From Granulicella sp. L46 (GTDB taxonomy: Bacteria; Acidobacteriota; Terriglobia; Terriglobales; Acidobacteriaceae), in assembly GCF_009765785.1 (NCBI RefSeq), contig NZ_LMUT01000018.1, positions 194,066 to 245,073 on the forward strand: a DNA stretch of 51,008 nucleotides. The letters are read 5' to 3'. Positions 26,143 to 34,528 of the stretch are shown in pieces (within the stretch, counting starts at the first letter, position 1; every line of letters begins with the position of its first letter). The position numbers and the translations under genes were made by a program. Below the pieces are notes generated by a model. That model did not search any database, was not told where the DNA came from, and saw only the letters and a list, made by a program, of their open reading frames with translations.

Positions 26143-26940
26143 TTAAGGAAAGTCGACGGATAGGCCGAGCTGGCCGCCGACTCGCGGGCTTGCGACGTAG
26201 ACGCCTCCTAGTAGACCGAAACACAGGGCGATGTTCTTGCGGACGTTGTATTGGCCGCCGAACATTCCCTGAAGCTGACTTCTGCCGAGATCGCCGCTAT
26301 CGGTATAGGCGCCGTAAATTTCGCCGCCCAGGGTTACGCGGTCGTTGAGATCGTGCAGCAGAGAAAGACCGTAGGTGAAAACCTGGCCGCGCGTGTTTTC
26401 CGTACCGATGTCGCCGGTGCTGGTGTTGCCTGCGAACAGGATGCCGACGTTTCCATTGATCTTGGTCTTCTCTGACAAGGATTTTTGCAGCATCACGTTG
26501 AGAGCGTAGTCGTAGAGTCCAGAGCCAAGTTGCTGGCTGGCGTCTCCGGTTGGGAACTCTGTGTAGAAACTCGCGCCAAGAGCTGGATGCCGGCTGCCTT
26601 TGGATTCTTTCAGGAAATTCCACTTGATCCCCATGTTCGTGTCGCCGACACCGTTGGAGGGCTCCTTCCCGGCGGAACGCTGGATGTAGATGTACGGCGC
26701 GTCCACATCAAGCTCCAGGTTGTGAGGGAGGCCGTAGTTGATTTTTAGGTTGGAGGTGTTTTGGCGAAGGTTCGGGTATTGAAGCTGGAGGGAGTCGTAT
26801 TCATTGAAGAACTCGAGATGCCACTTCCCGCGGTCCGTGACACTGGGGTCATCGGTGTAGAAAGGCAGTTGAGCATGCAGAGACCTTGATCCAGCGAGCA
26901 CAGTAACGAGCAGTAAAAGGGTGCGGATGGCTGGAGGCAT
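26143..26940 (-). CDS. Outer-membrane beta-barrel protein (phenol MetA-degradation type)
   Basis: 265 residues with a signal peptide cleaved near S-L-H-A-Q. The mature part starts L-P-F-Y-T-D-D-P-S-V-T-D-R-G-K-W-H-L-E, and alternating hydrophobic strands continue to the C-terminus S-V-D-F-P. The W-H-L-E-F-F-N-E-Y motif, G-V-G-D-T-N-M-G-I-K-W and T-E-F-P-T-G-D resemble the putative MetA-pathway outer-membrane family (transporter-like barrels). The transported compound is not indicated. Its 5' end is divergent from the iron-permease-family gene. Confidence 0.65.
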   Translation of the reverse strand: MPPAIRTLLLLVTVLAGSRSLHAQLPFYTDDPSVTDRGKWHLEFFNEYDSLQLQYPNLRQNTSNLKINYGLPHNLELDVDAPYIYIQRSAGKEPSNGVGDTNMGIKWNFLKESKGSRHPALGASFYTEFPTGDASQQLGSGLYDYALNVMLQKSLSEKTKINGNVGILFAGNTSTGDIGTENTRGQVFTYGLSLLHDLNDRVTLGGEIYGAYTDSGDLGRSQLQGMFGGQYNVRKNIALCFGLLGGVYVASPRVGGQLGLSVDFP

Positions 26941-27070
26941 CGGAATGAGCCTTCAGAGTAGCAGCAACGGGAAAGGCATGAATGACGGGCAAGCCGCGGC
27001 CGCTAACTTAGGGTGCCGGCAACCCGAGTGTGCTCTTGTTCATCTCATTCACCGACTAAGGCGGCTCATC

Positions 27071-27541
27071 ATGACTGACAAGAAGGCAAGCTACGCGCAC
27101 GCGAAAGCTCTGGCCGAATCAAAGCAGTTCGCCACGAAGACGAATCATGATGCCTTCGGCACATTTGCCGCTACAGCTTCAGGATGGCTCGGCTCGAAGT
27201 GGGCGTTCCTCGGTGCGATTCTCATCATCGTTGCGTGGGCATGCTGCGGTCCGTTGTTCCACTACTCCGATACCTGGCAGCTCGTGATCAACACTGGCAC
27301 GACGATCGTGACGTTTCTCATGGTGTTCCTGATACAAAACACACAGAACCGGGATGCAAAGGCGATCAACCTCAAGTTAAACGAGTTGATCTATGCAACG
27401 GCTGCGGCTGGCGATCAAATGCTCGACATCGAGAAGTTGAGTGACGAGGAACTGAATACGATGCAGGCACGGTATGAAGAAATTCGTGCCGAGTGTATTC
27501 GTCGCGAGGGGGCTACGCCCAAACACAATGCCGCCGATTAA
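27071..27541 (+). CDS. Low-affinity iron permease family protein
   Basis: 156 residues from the ATG at 27071; the frame opens at 26921 but the family begins here. Two close transmembrane helices (W-A-F-L-G-A-I-L-I-I-V-A-W-A and V-I-N-T-G-T-T-I-V-T-F-L-M-V-F-L-I-Q-N) are followed by N-T-Q-N-R-D-A-K-A-I-N-L-K-L-N-E-L-I, the hallmark of bacterial members of the fungal Fet4-like family. A cytoplasmic helical tail follows. Real iron transport by such short proteins is not established. Confidence 0.85.
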   Translation: MTDKKASYAHAKALAESKQFATKTNHDAFGTFAATASGWLGSKWAFLGAILIIVAWACCGPLFHYSDTWQLVINTGTTIVTFLMVFLIQNTQNRDAKAINLKLNELIYATAAAGDQMLDIEKLSDEELNTMQARYEEIRAECIRREGATPKHNAAD

Positions 27542-27583
27542 TCGGCGGATGGAAGAGCCTGGCGGTGACTGAGGGGCGGGGGA

Positions 27584-29359
27584 TCACGCTTCGGTTTTTG
27601 GGGACTGGACGAGGATGGTTTGGAAGTCCGGGCGAACGGGAAGGGTGATGCTGAAGGACGTGCCGGAGAGGTCGGGGTCGGTGATGGAGCGGACTTCAAC
27701 GGTGCCGCTGTGGCGCTCGATGATTTCCTTTGTGACCCAGAGGCCGAGGCCGGTGCCGACGTCTTTCTTGGTGGTGAAGAAGGGCTCGAAGATGTGATCG
27801 CGATGTTCGGGGGCGATGCCAGGGCCATCGTCTTCGACGATGATCTTGACGATGTGAGTGGTTGCATCTTCTTGGCAATCGATGCGGACGCAGATGGTTC
27901 CGCTATGGGGGACGGCGTCGGCGGCGTTGGAGACGAGGTTGGCGACGGCTTGCTTGAGTTCGCCGGCGAGGGCCTGGATGGGTGGGCAATCGTGGAAGTC
28001 GCGAAGGATGGTGATGTTCTTGGTGCGGAATTTATTGGAGTAGATATTGAGGACCGACTCTACGAGGACGGGTAGATCGACCTCGTTGGGCTGCTTGGAT
28101 TCGCGATAGAAGCCGAGGGTTTGGCGGGTGATGTGCGAGACGCGGGAGAGTTCTTCTTCGGCGAGCGTGAGATTGGTGAAGGCGGATTCGGGGAGGCCTT
28201 CGGTGCCTTTGGAGATGTAGATGAGATTGCCGATGGCTTCGAGGGGATTGTTGATCTCGTGAGCTACGGTGGCAGCGAGGCGAGCGGCGGCGGCGAGCTT
28301 TTCGGTCTTGCGGAGGACTTCCTGCGACTTGCGCTCGGTGGTGGCATCGCGGAAGACCATGACGACGCCGACGACTTTGCCGCGGCCGTCGCGGATGGGG
28401 GCGGCGCTGTCTTCGATGGGAATGTAGGTGCCGTCGGTGTTCAGCAAAACGGTGTGGTTGGCGAGGCCGATGATGAAGCCGTGCTCCATGACTTTTGTGA
28501 CGGGGTTGTCGACGGGCTTGAGGGTGGTCTCGTTGAAGATGGGGAAAACGTCTTCGATATATTTGCCGCGGGCGACGGAGAGGGTGCGGCCCATGAGCTT
28601 TTCGGCCATGGGATTGAGGAAGGTGACGCGGCCTTTGCCGTCGGTAGCTATGACGGCGTCGCCGAGACTGGTGAGGGTGGAGCGGAACCACTCTTCGCGC
28701 TCTTCGAGCTGGCGGGCGTAGATATCGCGCATGGCCATGGCCTTGGTGATGAAGTAGGCGAGGAAGAAGAGGCCGGCGGCGGCGACAAGCGAGGCGAGAT
28801 AGATGGAGATGTAGGTGTCGCGGATACTGCGGCGCGTGGCTTCAGCGCGGGTGGACTCGAGGGAGGTCTCCTCGAGTTGAATTGTGCCGATGAGGTTATC
28901 GATCTGGACCATGATGAGGCGGCCACGATCGGAGAGGACTAACGCGCGGGCGGCATCAGGATCGCCGGAATTGTAGAGGCGGATGGTCTCGGCGAGCTCA
29001 GCCAACTTGGCTTGGGTGAGGGTGCGAAGCTGCGCTACTTCAGCCTGCTTGGCGGGATTTTTGAACATCTGCTGAAGGAGGCGAAGCTGGGGATCGAGTT
29101 GAGCCAGGGCCTGATGGTAGGGGTCGAGATATTGTGGATCGCCGCTATAGAGGTACCCGCGCTGGCCAGTCTCGGCGTCCTTGATGAGGGACTGGGTTTG
29201 ATTGAGCGCGATGAGGATTTGCTGGATACGCTCGACGCGGGCCTGATTTTGAACCTGGACGTCCAGCTGACGCCGGGTAAGGACGGCGTTCGCGACCAGC
29301 AGGATCAGGAGGAGTACGAAGCCCGTGATGACGCCGAAGCGCTTGTAAATGAGTTGCAT
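27584..29359 (-). CDS. Membrane sensor histidine kinase (CHASE3-PAS-HisKA-HATPase)
   Basis: 591 residues. Transmembrane helices at about 9-28 and 186-208 enclose a periplasmic CHASE3-like domain (D-A-E-T-G-Q-R-G-Y-L-Y at 61-71). A PAS domain (about 222-340) is followed by the dimerisation helix with phospho-acceptor His367 in A-H-E-I-N-N-P-L-E. The ATPase domain has N-L-V-S-N-A-A-D-A (N box), D-D-G-P-G-I (G1), F-E-P-F-F-T-T-K (F box) and G-T-G-L-G-L (G2). No response regulator gene is adjacent, so it is an orphan kinase. The signal is unknown. Confidence 0.94.
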   Translation of the reverse strand: MQLIYKRFGVITGFVLLLILLVANAVLTRRQLDVQVQNQARVERIQQILIALNQTQSLIKDAETGQRGYLYSGDPQYLDPYHQALAQLDPQLRLLQQMFKNPAKQAEVAQLRTLTQAKLAELAETIRLYNSGDPDAARALVLSDRGRLIMVQIDNLIGTIQLEETSLESTRAEATRRSIRDTYISIYLASLVAAAGLFFLAYFITKAMAMRDIYARQLEEREEWFRSTLTSLGDAVIATDGKGRVTFLNPMAEKLMGRTLSVARGKYIEDVFPIFNETTLKPVDNPVTKVMEHGFIIGLANHTVLLNTDGTYIPIEDSAAPIRDGRGKVVGVVMVFRDATTERKSQEVLRKTEKLAAAARLAATVAHEINNPLEAIGNLIYISKGTEGLPESAFTNLTLAEEELSRVSHITRQTLGFYRESKQPNEVDLPVLVESVLNIYSNKFRTKNITILRDFHDCPPIQALAGELKQAVANLVSNAADAVPHSGTICVRIDCQEDATTHIVKIIVEDDGPGIAPEHRDHIFEPFFTTKKDVGTGLGLWVTKEIIERHSGTVEVRSITDPDLSGTSFSITLPVRPDFQTILVQSPKTEA

Positions 29360-29797
29360 GGCGATTTAAAGGTCGGTCGACGTGCACCGCGCTGCGTGAT
29401 TATAGCTGAGAGTGTGGCTGGATGCGAAGACACGGCTCGGCGGCCGCTGAAGGTTGGGCGCCGGCTCGTTGATTGTATGAAAGAGAGCGAGGGGTGCAGT
29501 GAAAGCTTGGCTTCTAGTAAGAACGGGCGCTCGCTGCGCGAGCGAGATGCAGGTTCCTCGCTGCGCTCGGAATGACAGCCAGAAAGGCAAAAGCAAAAGC
29601 AAAAGCAAAAGCAAAGGCAAAGGCAAAGGCAAAGGCAAGAGCAAAGGCAAAGGCAAAGGCAAGAGCAAGAGCAAGAGCAAAGGCAGATGCAGAGGCAGAG
29701 GCAAGAGGCAAGGTCAAGGGGTAATGCAGGGATCTCTCCACTTCGCTCTGCTCCGGTCGAGATGACGATTGGGAGGGATGGTTTGGTGGCGAGGGCT
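29360..29797. other. Intergenic region with repeat copy 1
   Basis: Holds no gene. About 150 nt upstream of the histidine kinase lead into a dispersed repeat copy with a purine-rich microsatellite (29514-29767), described separately. Confidence 0.6.
29514..29767. repeat. Dispersed repeat with hexanucleotide microsatellite, copy 1
   Basis: Starts CTAGTAAGAACGGG, then a GC-rich hairpin (GCGCTCGCTGCGCGAGCG) and TTCCTCGCTGCGCTCGG-AATGACAG. A (GCAAAA/GCAAAG/GCAAGA)n tract covers about 29587-29706. The end has CTCCACTTCGCTCTGCTCC-GGTCGAGATGAC. The same head occurs at 30958, on the other side of the LacI-type gene. Confidence 0.8.
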
Positions 29798-30889
29798 TCA
29801 GGTGAGGGGTTTTTGGCGGGTGCGAGAGTTTGGGGCGGTGGATGCGTTTGGGTTGGTGGTGGATTCGCGGATCATTAGTTCGGGTTCGAAGAGGATGACT
29901 TCGGGGTAGGGGTTGGCGGGGGCTTCGATGCGCTTTAGGAGGGTTTGAACGGCTGCCTCGCCCATGCGGCGGAGGGGTTGGCGGACTGTGGTGAGGCGGG
30001 GGGTTAGGTAGGCGGCAGAGGAGATGTCGTCGAAGCCGATGACGGAGATGTCTTCGGGGCAGCGGAGGTTGGCGTCGGCGATGGCGCGGATGGCGCCGAT
30101 GGCGGCGATGTCGTTGGAGCAGAAGATGGCGGTGAAGTCGCGGGTGCGGGCGAGGAGGTCGCGGATGATGGGGTAGCCGAGTTCGGGGGACCAGGAGTTG
30201 GCTTCGAGATAGACGCAGAGGTCGGGGTAGATGGTGAGGCCGACGCGCTTGGCGATGGTCATGATGCTGTCCCAGCGGAAGTCGGAGTCGGAGACCTGGC
30301 GCTGGCCTTTCATGAAGGCGATGCGGCGATGTCCTAGATCGTAGAGATGCTGGAGGGCGAGGAGGGCGGCGCGATCATGGTCGAGCATGATGTTCGTGTT
30401 GCCCTTGAGTTTCTTGTGGCCGGAGATGGAGACGACGGGGACACGGACGGGTTCGTTGAGCGAGGTGTTGACGAGCAGGAAGCCGTCGACGGAGCGCTTG
30501 GTGAGGAGGCGCGGGTATTCGTCGATGAGGTCGGGTTTGCCTTGATGGGTGACGACGTAGTGAAGGTAGCCGGACTGGAGGAGACTGTCTTCGATGCCGT
30601 TCATGAGGGTGGTGAAGTAGCCTTCGGAGAACTCGGGCACGATGACACCGATGGTGAAGGTTTGGCGGGTGCGGAGAGAGCGAGCGATGGGGTTGGCGCG
30701 GTAGTCGAGACGCTTGGCGGCTTCGAGGACGCGCTGGCGCGTGGCGGCGGAGATGGCCGAGGCGCCGGGTGCGTTGTTCATGACGAGCGAGACCGTGGCG
30801 GGCGAGAGGCTGAGGTGCTCGGCGAGGGACTTTAGGTTTACGGGTTTGGGTAGTTCGGGCTCGGCGATGGGTTTGGGCTTGCGCGGCAT
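29798..30889 (-). CDS. LacI-family transcriptional regulator
   Basis: 363 residues. The N-terminal helix-turn-helix reads L-K-S-L-A-E-H-L-S-L-S-P-A-T-V-S-L-V-M-N-N, followed by the hinge helix A-R-S-L-R-T. The periplasmic-binding-protein-like effector domain has I-G-V-I-V-P-E-F-S-E-G-Y-F and ends with I-G-F-D-D-I-S-S-A-A-Y-L-T-P-R-L-T-T-V-R-Q-P, all typical. Likely a sugar-responsive repressor, but no sugar-utilisation genes lie beside it, so the regulon is unknown. Flanked by two copies of the microsatellite repeat. Confidence 0.94.
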   Translation of the reverse strand: MPRKPKPIAEPELPKPVNLKSLAEHLSLSPATVSLVMNNAPGASAISAATRQRVLEAAKRLDYRANPIARSLRTRQTFTIGVIVPEFSEGYFTTLMNGIEDSLLQSGYLHYVVTHQGKPDLIDEYPRLLTKRSVDGFLLVNTSLNEPVRVPVVSISGHKKLKGNTNIMLDHDRAALLALQHLYDLGHRRIAFMKGQRQVSDSDFRWDSIMTIAKRVGLTIYPDLCVYLEANSWSPELGYPIIRDLLARTRDFTAIFCSNDIAAIGAIRAIADANLRCPEDISVIGFDDISSAAYLTPRLTTVRQPLRRMGEAAVQTLLKRIEAPANPYPEVILFEPELMIRESTTNPNASTAPNSRTRQKPLT

Positions 30890-31405
30890 TGGTTGACCCC
30901 GTTGTAGCTGTGGGAGGTAGTTGAGATTGGGTTGTGGCTTCTATCGTTAGTCAGGAACTAGTAAGAACGGGAGCGCGCTTCGCGCTTGAGAAGCGGGTTC
31001 CTCGCTGCGCTCGGAATGACAGACAGAAAGGCAAAAGCAAAAGAAGAAGCAGATTCCCAGAGGGAATGACAGAAAGAACAGCAAGAGCAAAGGCAAGAGC
31101 AAGAGCAAGAGCAAGAGCAACAGCAACAGCAAGAGCAACAGCAAGAGCAAGAGCAAGAGCAAGAGCAAGAGCAAGAGCAAGAGCAACAGCAAGAGCAACA
31201 GCAACAGCAACAGCAAGAACAAAAACAAATGCGGGGGTCCTTCGCTTCGCTCAGGATGACAAATATATCGTAAATAAATAAAAATAAACCACTTATTACT
31301 TTGGTATTCTCTATACGAGTCCTGCACAGATATGTAGACTCAGTTGCTTACAGAATCTATCTACACGGAATGTACACAGAACGAATCCAATAGAGCGAGG
31401 CGAAT
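30890..31405. other. Intergenic boundary between core and accessory DNA
   Basis: Gene-free: contains repeat copy 2 and, from about 31260, an AT-rich stretch leading to the integrase. The integrase-side attachment site should lie here, but I found no tRNA gene or direct repeat that identifies it. Confidence 0.5.
30958..31262. repeat. Dispersed repeat with hexanucleotide microsatellite, copy 2
   Basis: Same head as the 29514 copy (CTAGTAAGAACGGG, GC-rich hairpin, TTCCTCGCTGCGCTCGG-AATGACAG). It is followed by a longer (GCAAGA/GCAACA)n tract at about 31081-31228 and the tail GGTCCTTCGCTTCGCTC-AGGATGAC. It lies directly left of the integrase, at the edge of the accessory region. Confidence 0.8.
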
Positions 31406-32833
31406 ATGGCATTCGTCACTGAAAAATCGGAACTCAAGCCGGGCCTGGTTCTCTTCCGGCGTGGCGATGTAGATCATCGGATGTGGTATTGCCGCATGAA
31501 GATTCCTAGAGCCGACCGTTATAAGACGGTTTCGTTGAAGACGACCGACCTCGACGTCGCGCGGGAACGCGCCTTCGATCAAGACGCCGACATCCGATTC
31601 CGCCTAAAACATGACGTTCCTGTGTTCAACCATCCCTTCCGCGAAGTGGGGAGAGAGTATTTGCTGACGCAGGAGGCGCGGGCGAAGCGCGGAGAAGTCA
31701 GCGCAGCCCGGCCCAAGAAGGTCCGTGCCATTATCGAAGGCGCTTTGGACCGATATGTAGGTTCAACCCAGGTGCACCTTATCGGTGACGACCTTTGGGG
31801 CGGCTACCCGGCGTGGCGGCGGGAGAATGGCGCGGGCCGCCATAGGCGCAACGGCGTTCGGGAAGTCAGCGACAAGATGGCGCAAGTCTTCGCGGATGAG
31901 GAAGCCGAGCGCCGTACCAAAACTCAGCAGAGTCTCGGCATCAGGGTTTTGAGGGCGATTCAAGTTAAACTTTCCGAAGAACGAACAGTTCCTTTTATCA
32001 GCGACTCTACCATACGATTTGAGATGTCCATATTCGGTGCAGTGATGAACTACGCCATCAAGAAACGTTACGTTCCTGCCAGCCAGCGTTTTGATGATCG
32101 CCCCAAGCTCAAGTCCATGCGGCGCGATGAGTTCACCCTAGAGGAATACCGCAAGCTCCACACCGTAGGCCGCAAGTGGATTAGAAAGACAGACAAGCCT
32201 TCGAGCACTTGGCATCGCACAGTCACCTACAACATGATCCTGATTGCGTGCAATACGGGCATGAGGCCAGCGGAGATGAAGAATCTGCGCTGGCGCGACA
32301 TCATGCCCGCAAAAGACCGCGACGGGCGCGAAATTGTCGTGCTGTTCGTGCAGGGTAAGGGCAAGTCGCGCAAGCTGGTCGCACCTAAAAGCGTCGGAGA
32401 TTATCTGGAGCGCATTCGCGTGATCTCCAAAGCGACGCAACTGGAGGATAGAGTCTTTACCAACATCACGGGCAAGCCTGCAAGAACTCTCTACAATTAC
32501 TTGATTGGGGATCTTCTAACCGAAGCGAATTTGCGCGAAGGTACGCAGGGCGTGCCGCGCTCGACCTATTGCTTCCGGCACACCTATGCCACGCTTCGCC
32601 TGCAGGAAGGCGTAGACGTGTATTTCCTCGCCGAACAGATGGGAACTTCCGTCCACATGATTGAGCAACACTACGGGCATGTGAATACCATCAAGCATGC
32701 TGACCGCGTATTGCAGGGGATGGCAGGATGGGAACTCCCGCAACCGGACGACTCCAAGGCCAGGTCGTCAAAAGCAGCGGCGGCTCACGATCAGTCCAAA
32801 AGAGGTAAGCGCGCCAACCTTCGCTTACTGTGA
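31406..32833 (+). CDS. Phage-type tyrosine integrase
   Basis: 475 residues. The C-terminal catalytic domain shows N-T-G-M-R-P-A-E-M-K-N-L-R-W (first Arg), the G-K-G-K-S-R-K Lys hairpin, C-F-R-H-T-Y-A-T-L (H-x-x-R) and E-Q-H-Y-G-H-V with the nucleophilic Tyr. The N-terminal half contains an arm/core-binding region. Its position at the left edge of the lower-GC accessory DNA marks it as the likely integrase of a genomic island. Confidence 0.93.
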   Translation: MAFVTEKSELKPGLVLFRRGDVDHRMWYCRMKIPRADRYKTVSLKTTDLDVARERAFDQDADIRFRLKHDVPVFNHPFREVGREYLLTQEARAKRGEVSAARPKKVRAIIEGALDRYVGSTQVHLIGDDLWGGYPAWRRENGAGRHRRNGVREVSDKMAQVFADEEAERRTKTQQSLGIRVLRAIQVKLSEERTVPFISDSTIRFEMSIFGAVMNYAIKKRYVPASQRFDDRPKLKSMRRDEFTLEEYRKLHTVGRKWIRKTDKPSSTWHRTVTYNMILIACNTGMRPAEMKNLRWRDIMPAKDRDGREIVVLFVQGKGKSRKLVAPKSVGDYLERIRVISKATQLEDRVFTNITGKPARTLYNYLIGDLLTEANLREGTQGVPRSTYCFRHTYATLRLQEGVDVYFLAEQMGTSVHMIEQHYGHVNTIKHADRVLQGMAGWELPQPDDSKARSSKAAAAHDQSKRGKRANLRLL

Positions 32834-33140
32834 ACCTCCCGAAGCCGTCTTAAGCCGGAGCCGCTGGCGGAGGCTGGCGCAGGGAGGAAATCGTCCCAAT
32901 GGCCGGCCCGGAACTCCTCACCGAGATTGTTCTGATTTGCCGTTGCCCCGCTGGGGCGTTCTTAGCTGCAAATCTCGCTGCACGAGCCGCCGCTGGCGGC
33001 TGTCTTCGTGCAGTTTCCACCTCTGATGTCGAGAAGTCGAACTATGTGTAAGAGTCCTGCGCGATACGTGATCCGCGGGAATACCTTGACACTAAGTCCC
33101 GAAGAGCGGTGTCGGAATTTAACCATTTGTAGCCCACCAC
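32834..33140. other. Intergenic segment with a compound hairpin after the integrase
   Basis: No supported gene. At 32978-33013 a strong two-level hairpin forms: outer CTGCACG/CGTGCAG, inner AGCCGCC/GGCGGCT with a 3-nt loop, followed by TTTCC. It could terminate integrase transcription or the oncoming minus-strand gene. Confidence 0.45.
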
Positions 33141-33410
33141 TCAATCTGGCCGTTTTTTCTTTGCAGCAGCTTTTTTCGCAACAGATTTCTTTCGCGGTAT
33201 GCCCCCCGCAAGAGGAGCGAAAACCTCTACCTCTGAGCGGCCGACAAATTTCCTTCCGCCTATCTCGACGATATTCAATCTTCCTTGCTGCACTAGCTTG
33301 CGTATCCGTTCTTGCGAGATGCTGCGAACCCGGGCGGCCTCCGCTTGAGTTGGGACTTTCGTCACCACCTGCTCACACAAATCGAAATGCTGCGCGGAGA
33401 TATCTCGCAT
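33141..33410 (-). CDS. Small helix-turn-helix DNA-binding protein
   Basis: 89 residues. The centre (T-Q-A-E-A-A-R-V-R-S-I-S-Q-E-R-I-R-K-L-V-Q-Q-G-R-L) followed by I-E-I-G-G-R-K-F-V-G-R-S-E-V matches MerR/excisionase-like winged-helix domains. The C-terminus is a lysine-rich tail (K-K-S-V-A-K-K-A-A-A-K-K-K), probably for non-specific DNA contact. Near an integrase such a protein could be a recombination directionality factor or a regulator. Its target is unknown. Confidence 0.72.
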   Translation of the reverse strand: MRDISAQHFDLCEQVVTKVPTQAEAARVRSISQERIRKLVQQGRLNIVEIGGRKFVGRSEVEVFAPLAGGIPRKKSVAKKAAAKKKRPD

Positions 33411-34063
33411 GAAGAACTCAGCCAGAGACTCGGCGACGTAACTGAACGCTGTCTGCCTCCGTACATAGAGCCGGGAAGAGTCATCTGACGGAAAGCGAGT
33501 TCAGGGACGTTGCGAAAGCTCTCAGGATAGATGCGCAACTACTCGCACGAGCATTGGCCTCATCTCTTAGTCTTCGTGCAGCGAGTGAGCATGCTGTCAT
33601 CCGGCTGGTGAATCGAGCCTACGAGCGGTGGCGGCAGCATTCGCGTATTGCCCATCGCGGAGTTCTGTCCCATCTCTCTCCCATGGCCGTCATTCGATCG
33701 AAATACGTCGACCGCCTTCCCATTCAGACTCCTCTTATATCGCTGGGTTCCTATAGTTCTTACGAAAAGGAAAGGGACACCCTGTAAACCGCGCGCGCTT
33801 TGAGCGTGCCTTCGAAAAGTTGATCGAGTCTGTGCACGGTGGCCTTATAGCCCGAAATATCGGAGCACTACGCTATATCAACGGGGAGCGAGACAACTCA
33901 TGTGTGCGCAGCCTACGCGTGGGCTGGACGTGAGCCGATCGACCTGTCCGGCAAGTCGGTTCCCTTCAAGAGTGAGGCAAAGACCGGACCCCCGATTCGA
34001 CCTAGCCTCGAACCCGATACCACAGCTCCGTCGGCGCGCACGGAAGGCTCGTACTGGGTGTAG
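33387..34063 (+). pseudogene. Possible decayed gene broken by several frameshifts
   Basis: Protein-like stretches follow one another in different frames. The first, 33387-33488, begins M-L-R-G-D-I-S-H-E-E-L-S-Q. The next frame, ending at 33787, contains E-F-R-D-V-A-K-A-L-R-I-D-A-Q and V-I-R-L-V-N-R-A-Y-E-R-W. A third frame has R-F-E-R-A-F-E-K-L-I-E-S-V-H-G-G-L-I-A-R-N-I-G. A fourth ends at a TAG at 34061 with G-R-E-P-I-D-L-S-G-K-S-V. Each piece is too short to name. The start overlaps the divergent HTH gene. This may be a remnant of a mobile-element gene; it could also be chance. Confidence 0.3.
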
Positions 34064-34528
34064 ATCGGCCACAGCGTGATCCAGATTTAGCCCAAGGAAA
34101 TGGCTGGATTGACTCCGCGGCACATCATTATGCTGCGGGCGGTTCCAGCGTCTCATTCAACACTTCGACGAATCGCGTGCAGAGAGGTGGAAACGGACCT
34201 AGAGGGGCTTACGGGCAGGCATCTGAGTGGCCTGTTTGTGGGTCCTTCCACTGTGAAATGTTGGCCAAGGTTGCAAATCAGCGAGTCTTGACAAGTTCGT
34301 GGTCTCCGTGCAGACTGTCTTAACCGTTTGTCTTCATGTAGAGCGGGCAACCGTATGGGGACGGGCGCGCATCAATAGTGAGCATTAGATCTCATTTCTG
34401 AATATGCGTACGACCTAAGCAAGCTTCACCCCGCATCGCCATTGTGTCTATGCATCCTTTTCTCCCGAACATGCAGCTTTCGTTGCGCGATATGGTACCT
34501 ACGCCAATAAAGTTCGTTAAGGAGAATT
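34064..34528. other. Gene-free interval before the envelope cluster
   Basis: Only short frames without recognisable sequence or ribosome sites are visible. It presumably holds the promoter of the following plus-strand cluster; the AAGGAG for the next gene lies at its end. Confidence 0.4.

Noticed and set aside
29514-29741. Leu/Ala/Phe-rich or Lys/Ser-rich ORFs across the microsatellite
   Set aside because: They are translations of the hexanucleotide repeat and contain no independent coding signal.
31081-31228. CRISPR-like array in the repetitive tract left of the integrase
   Set aside because: The unit is a 6-bp microsatellite without spacers, not 28-36-bp repeats with unique spacers.
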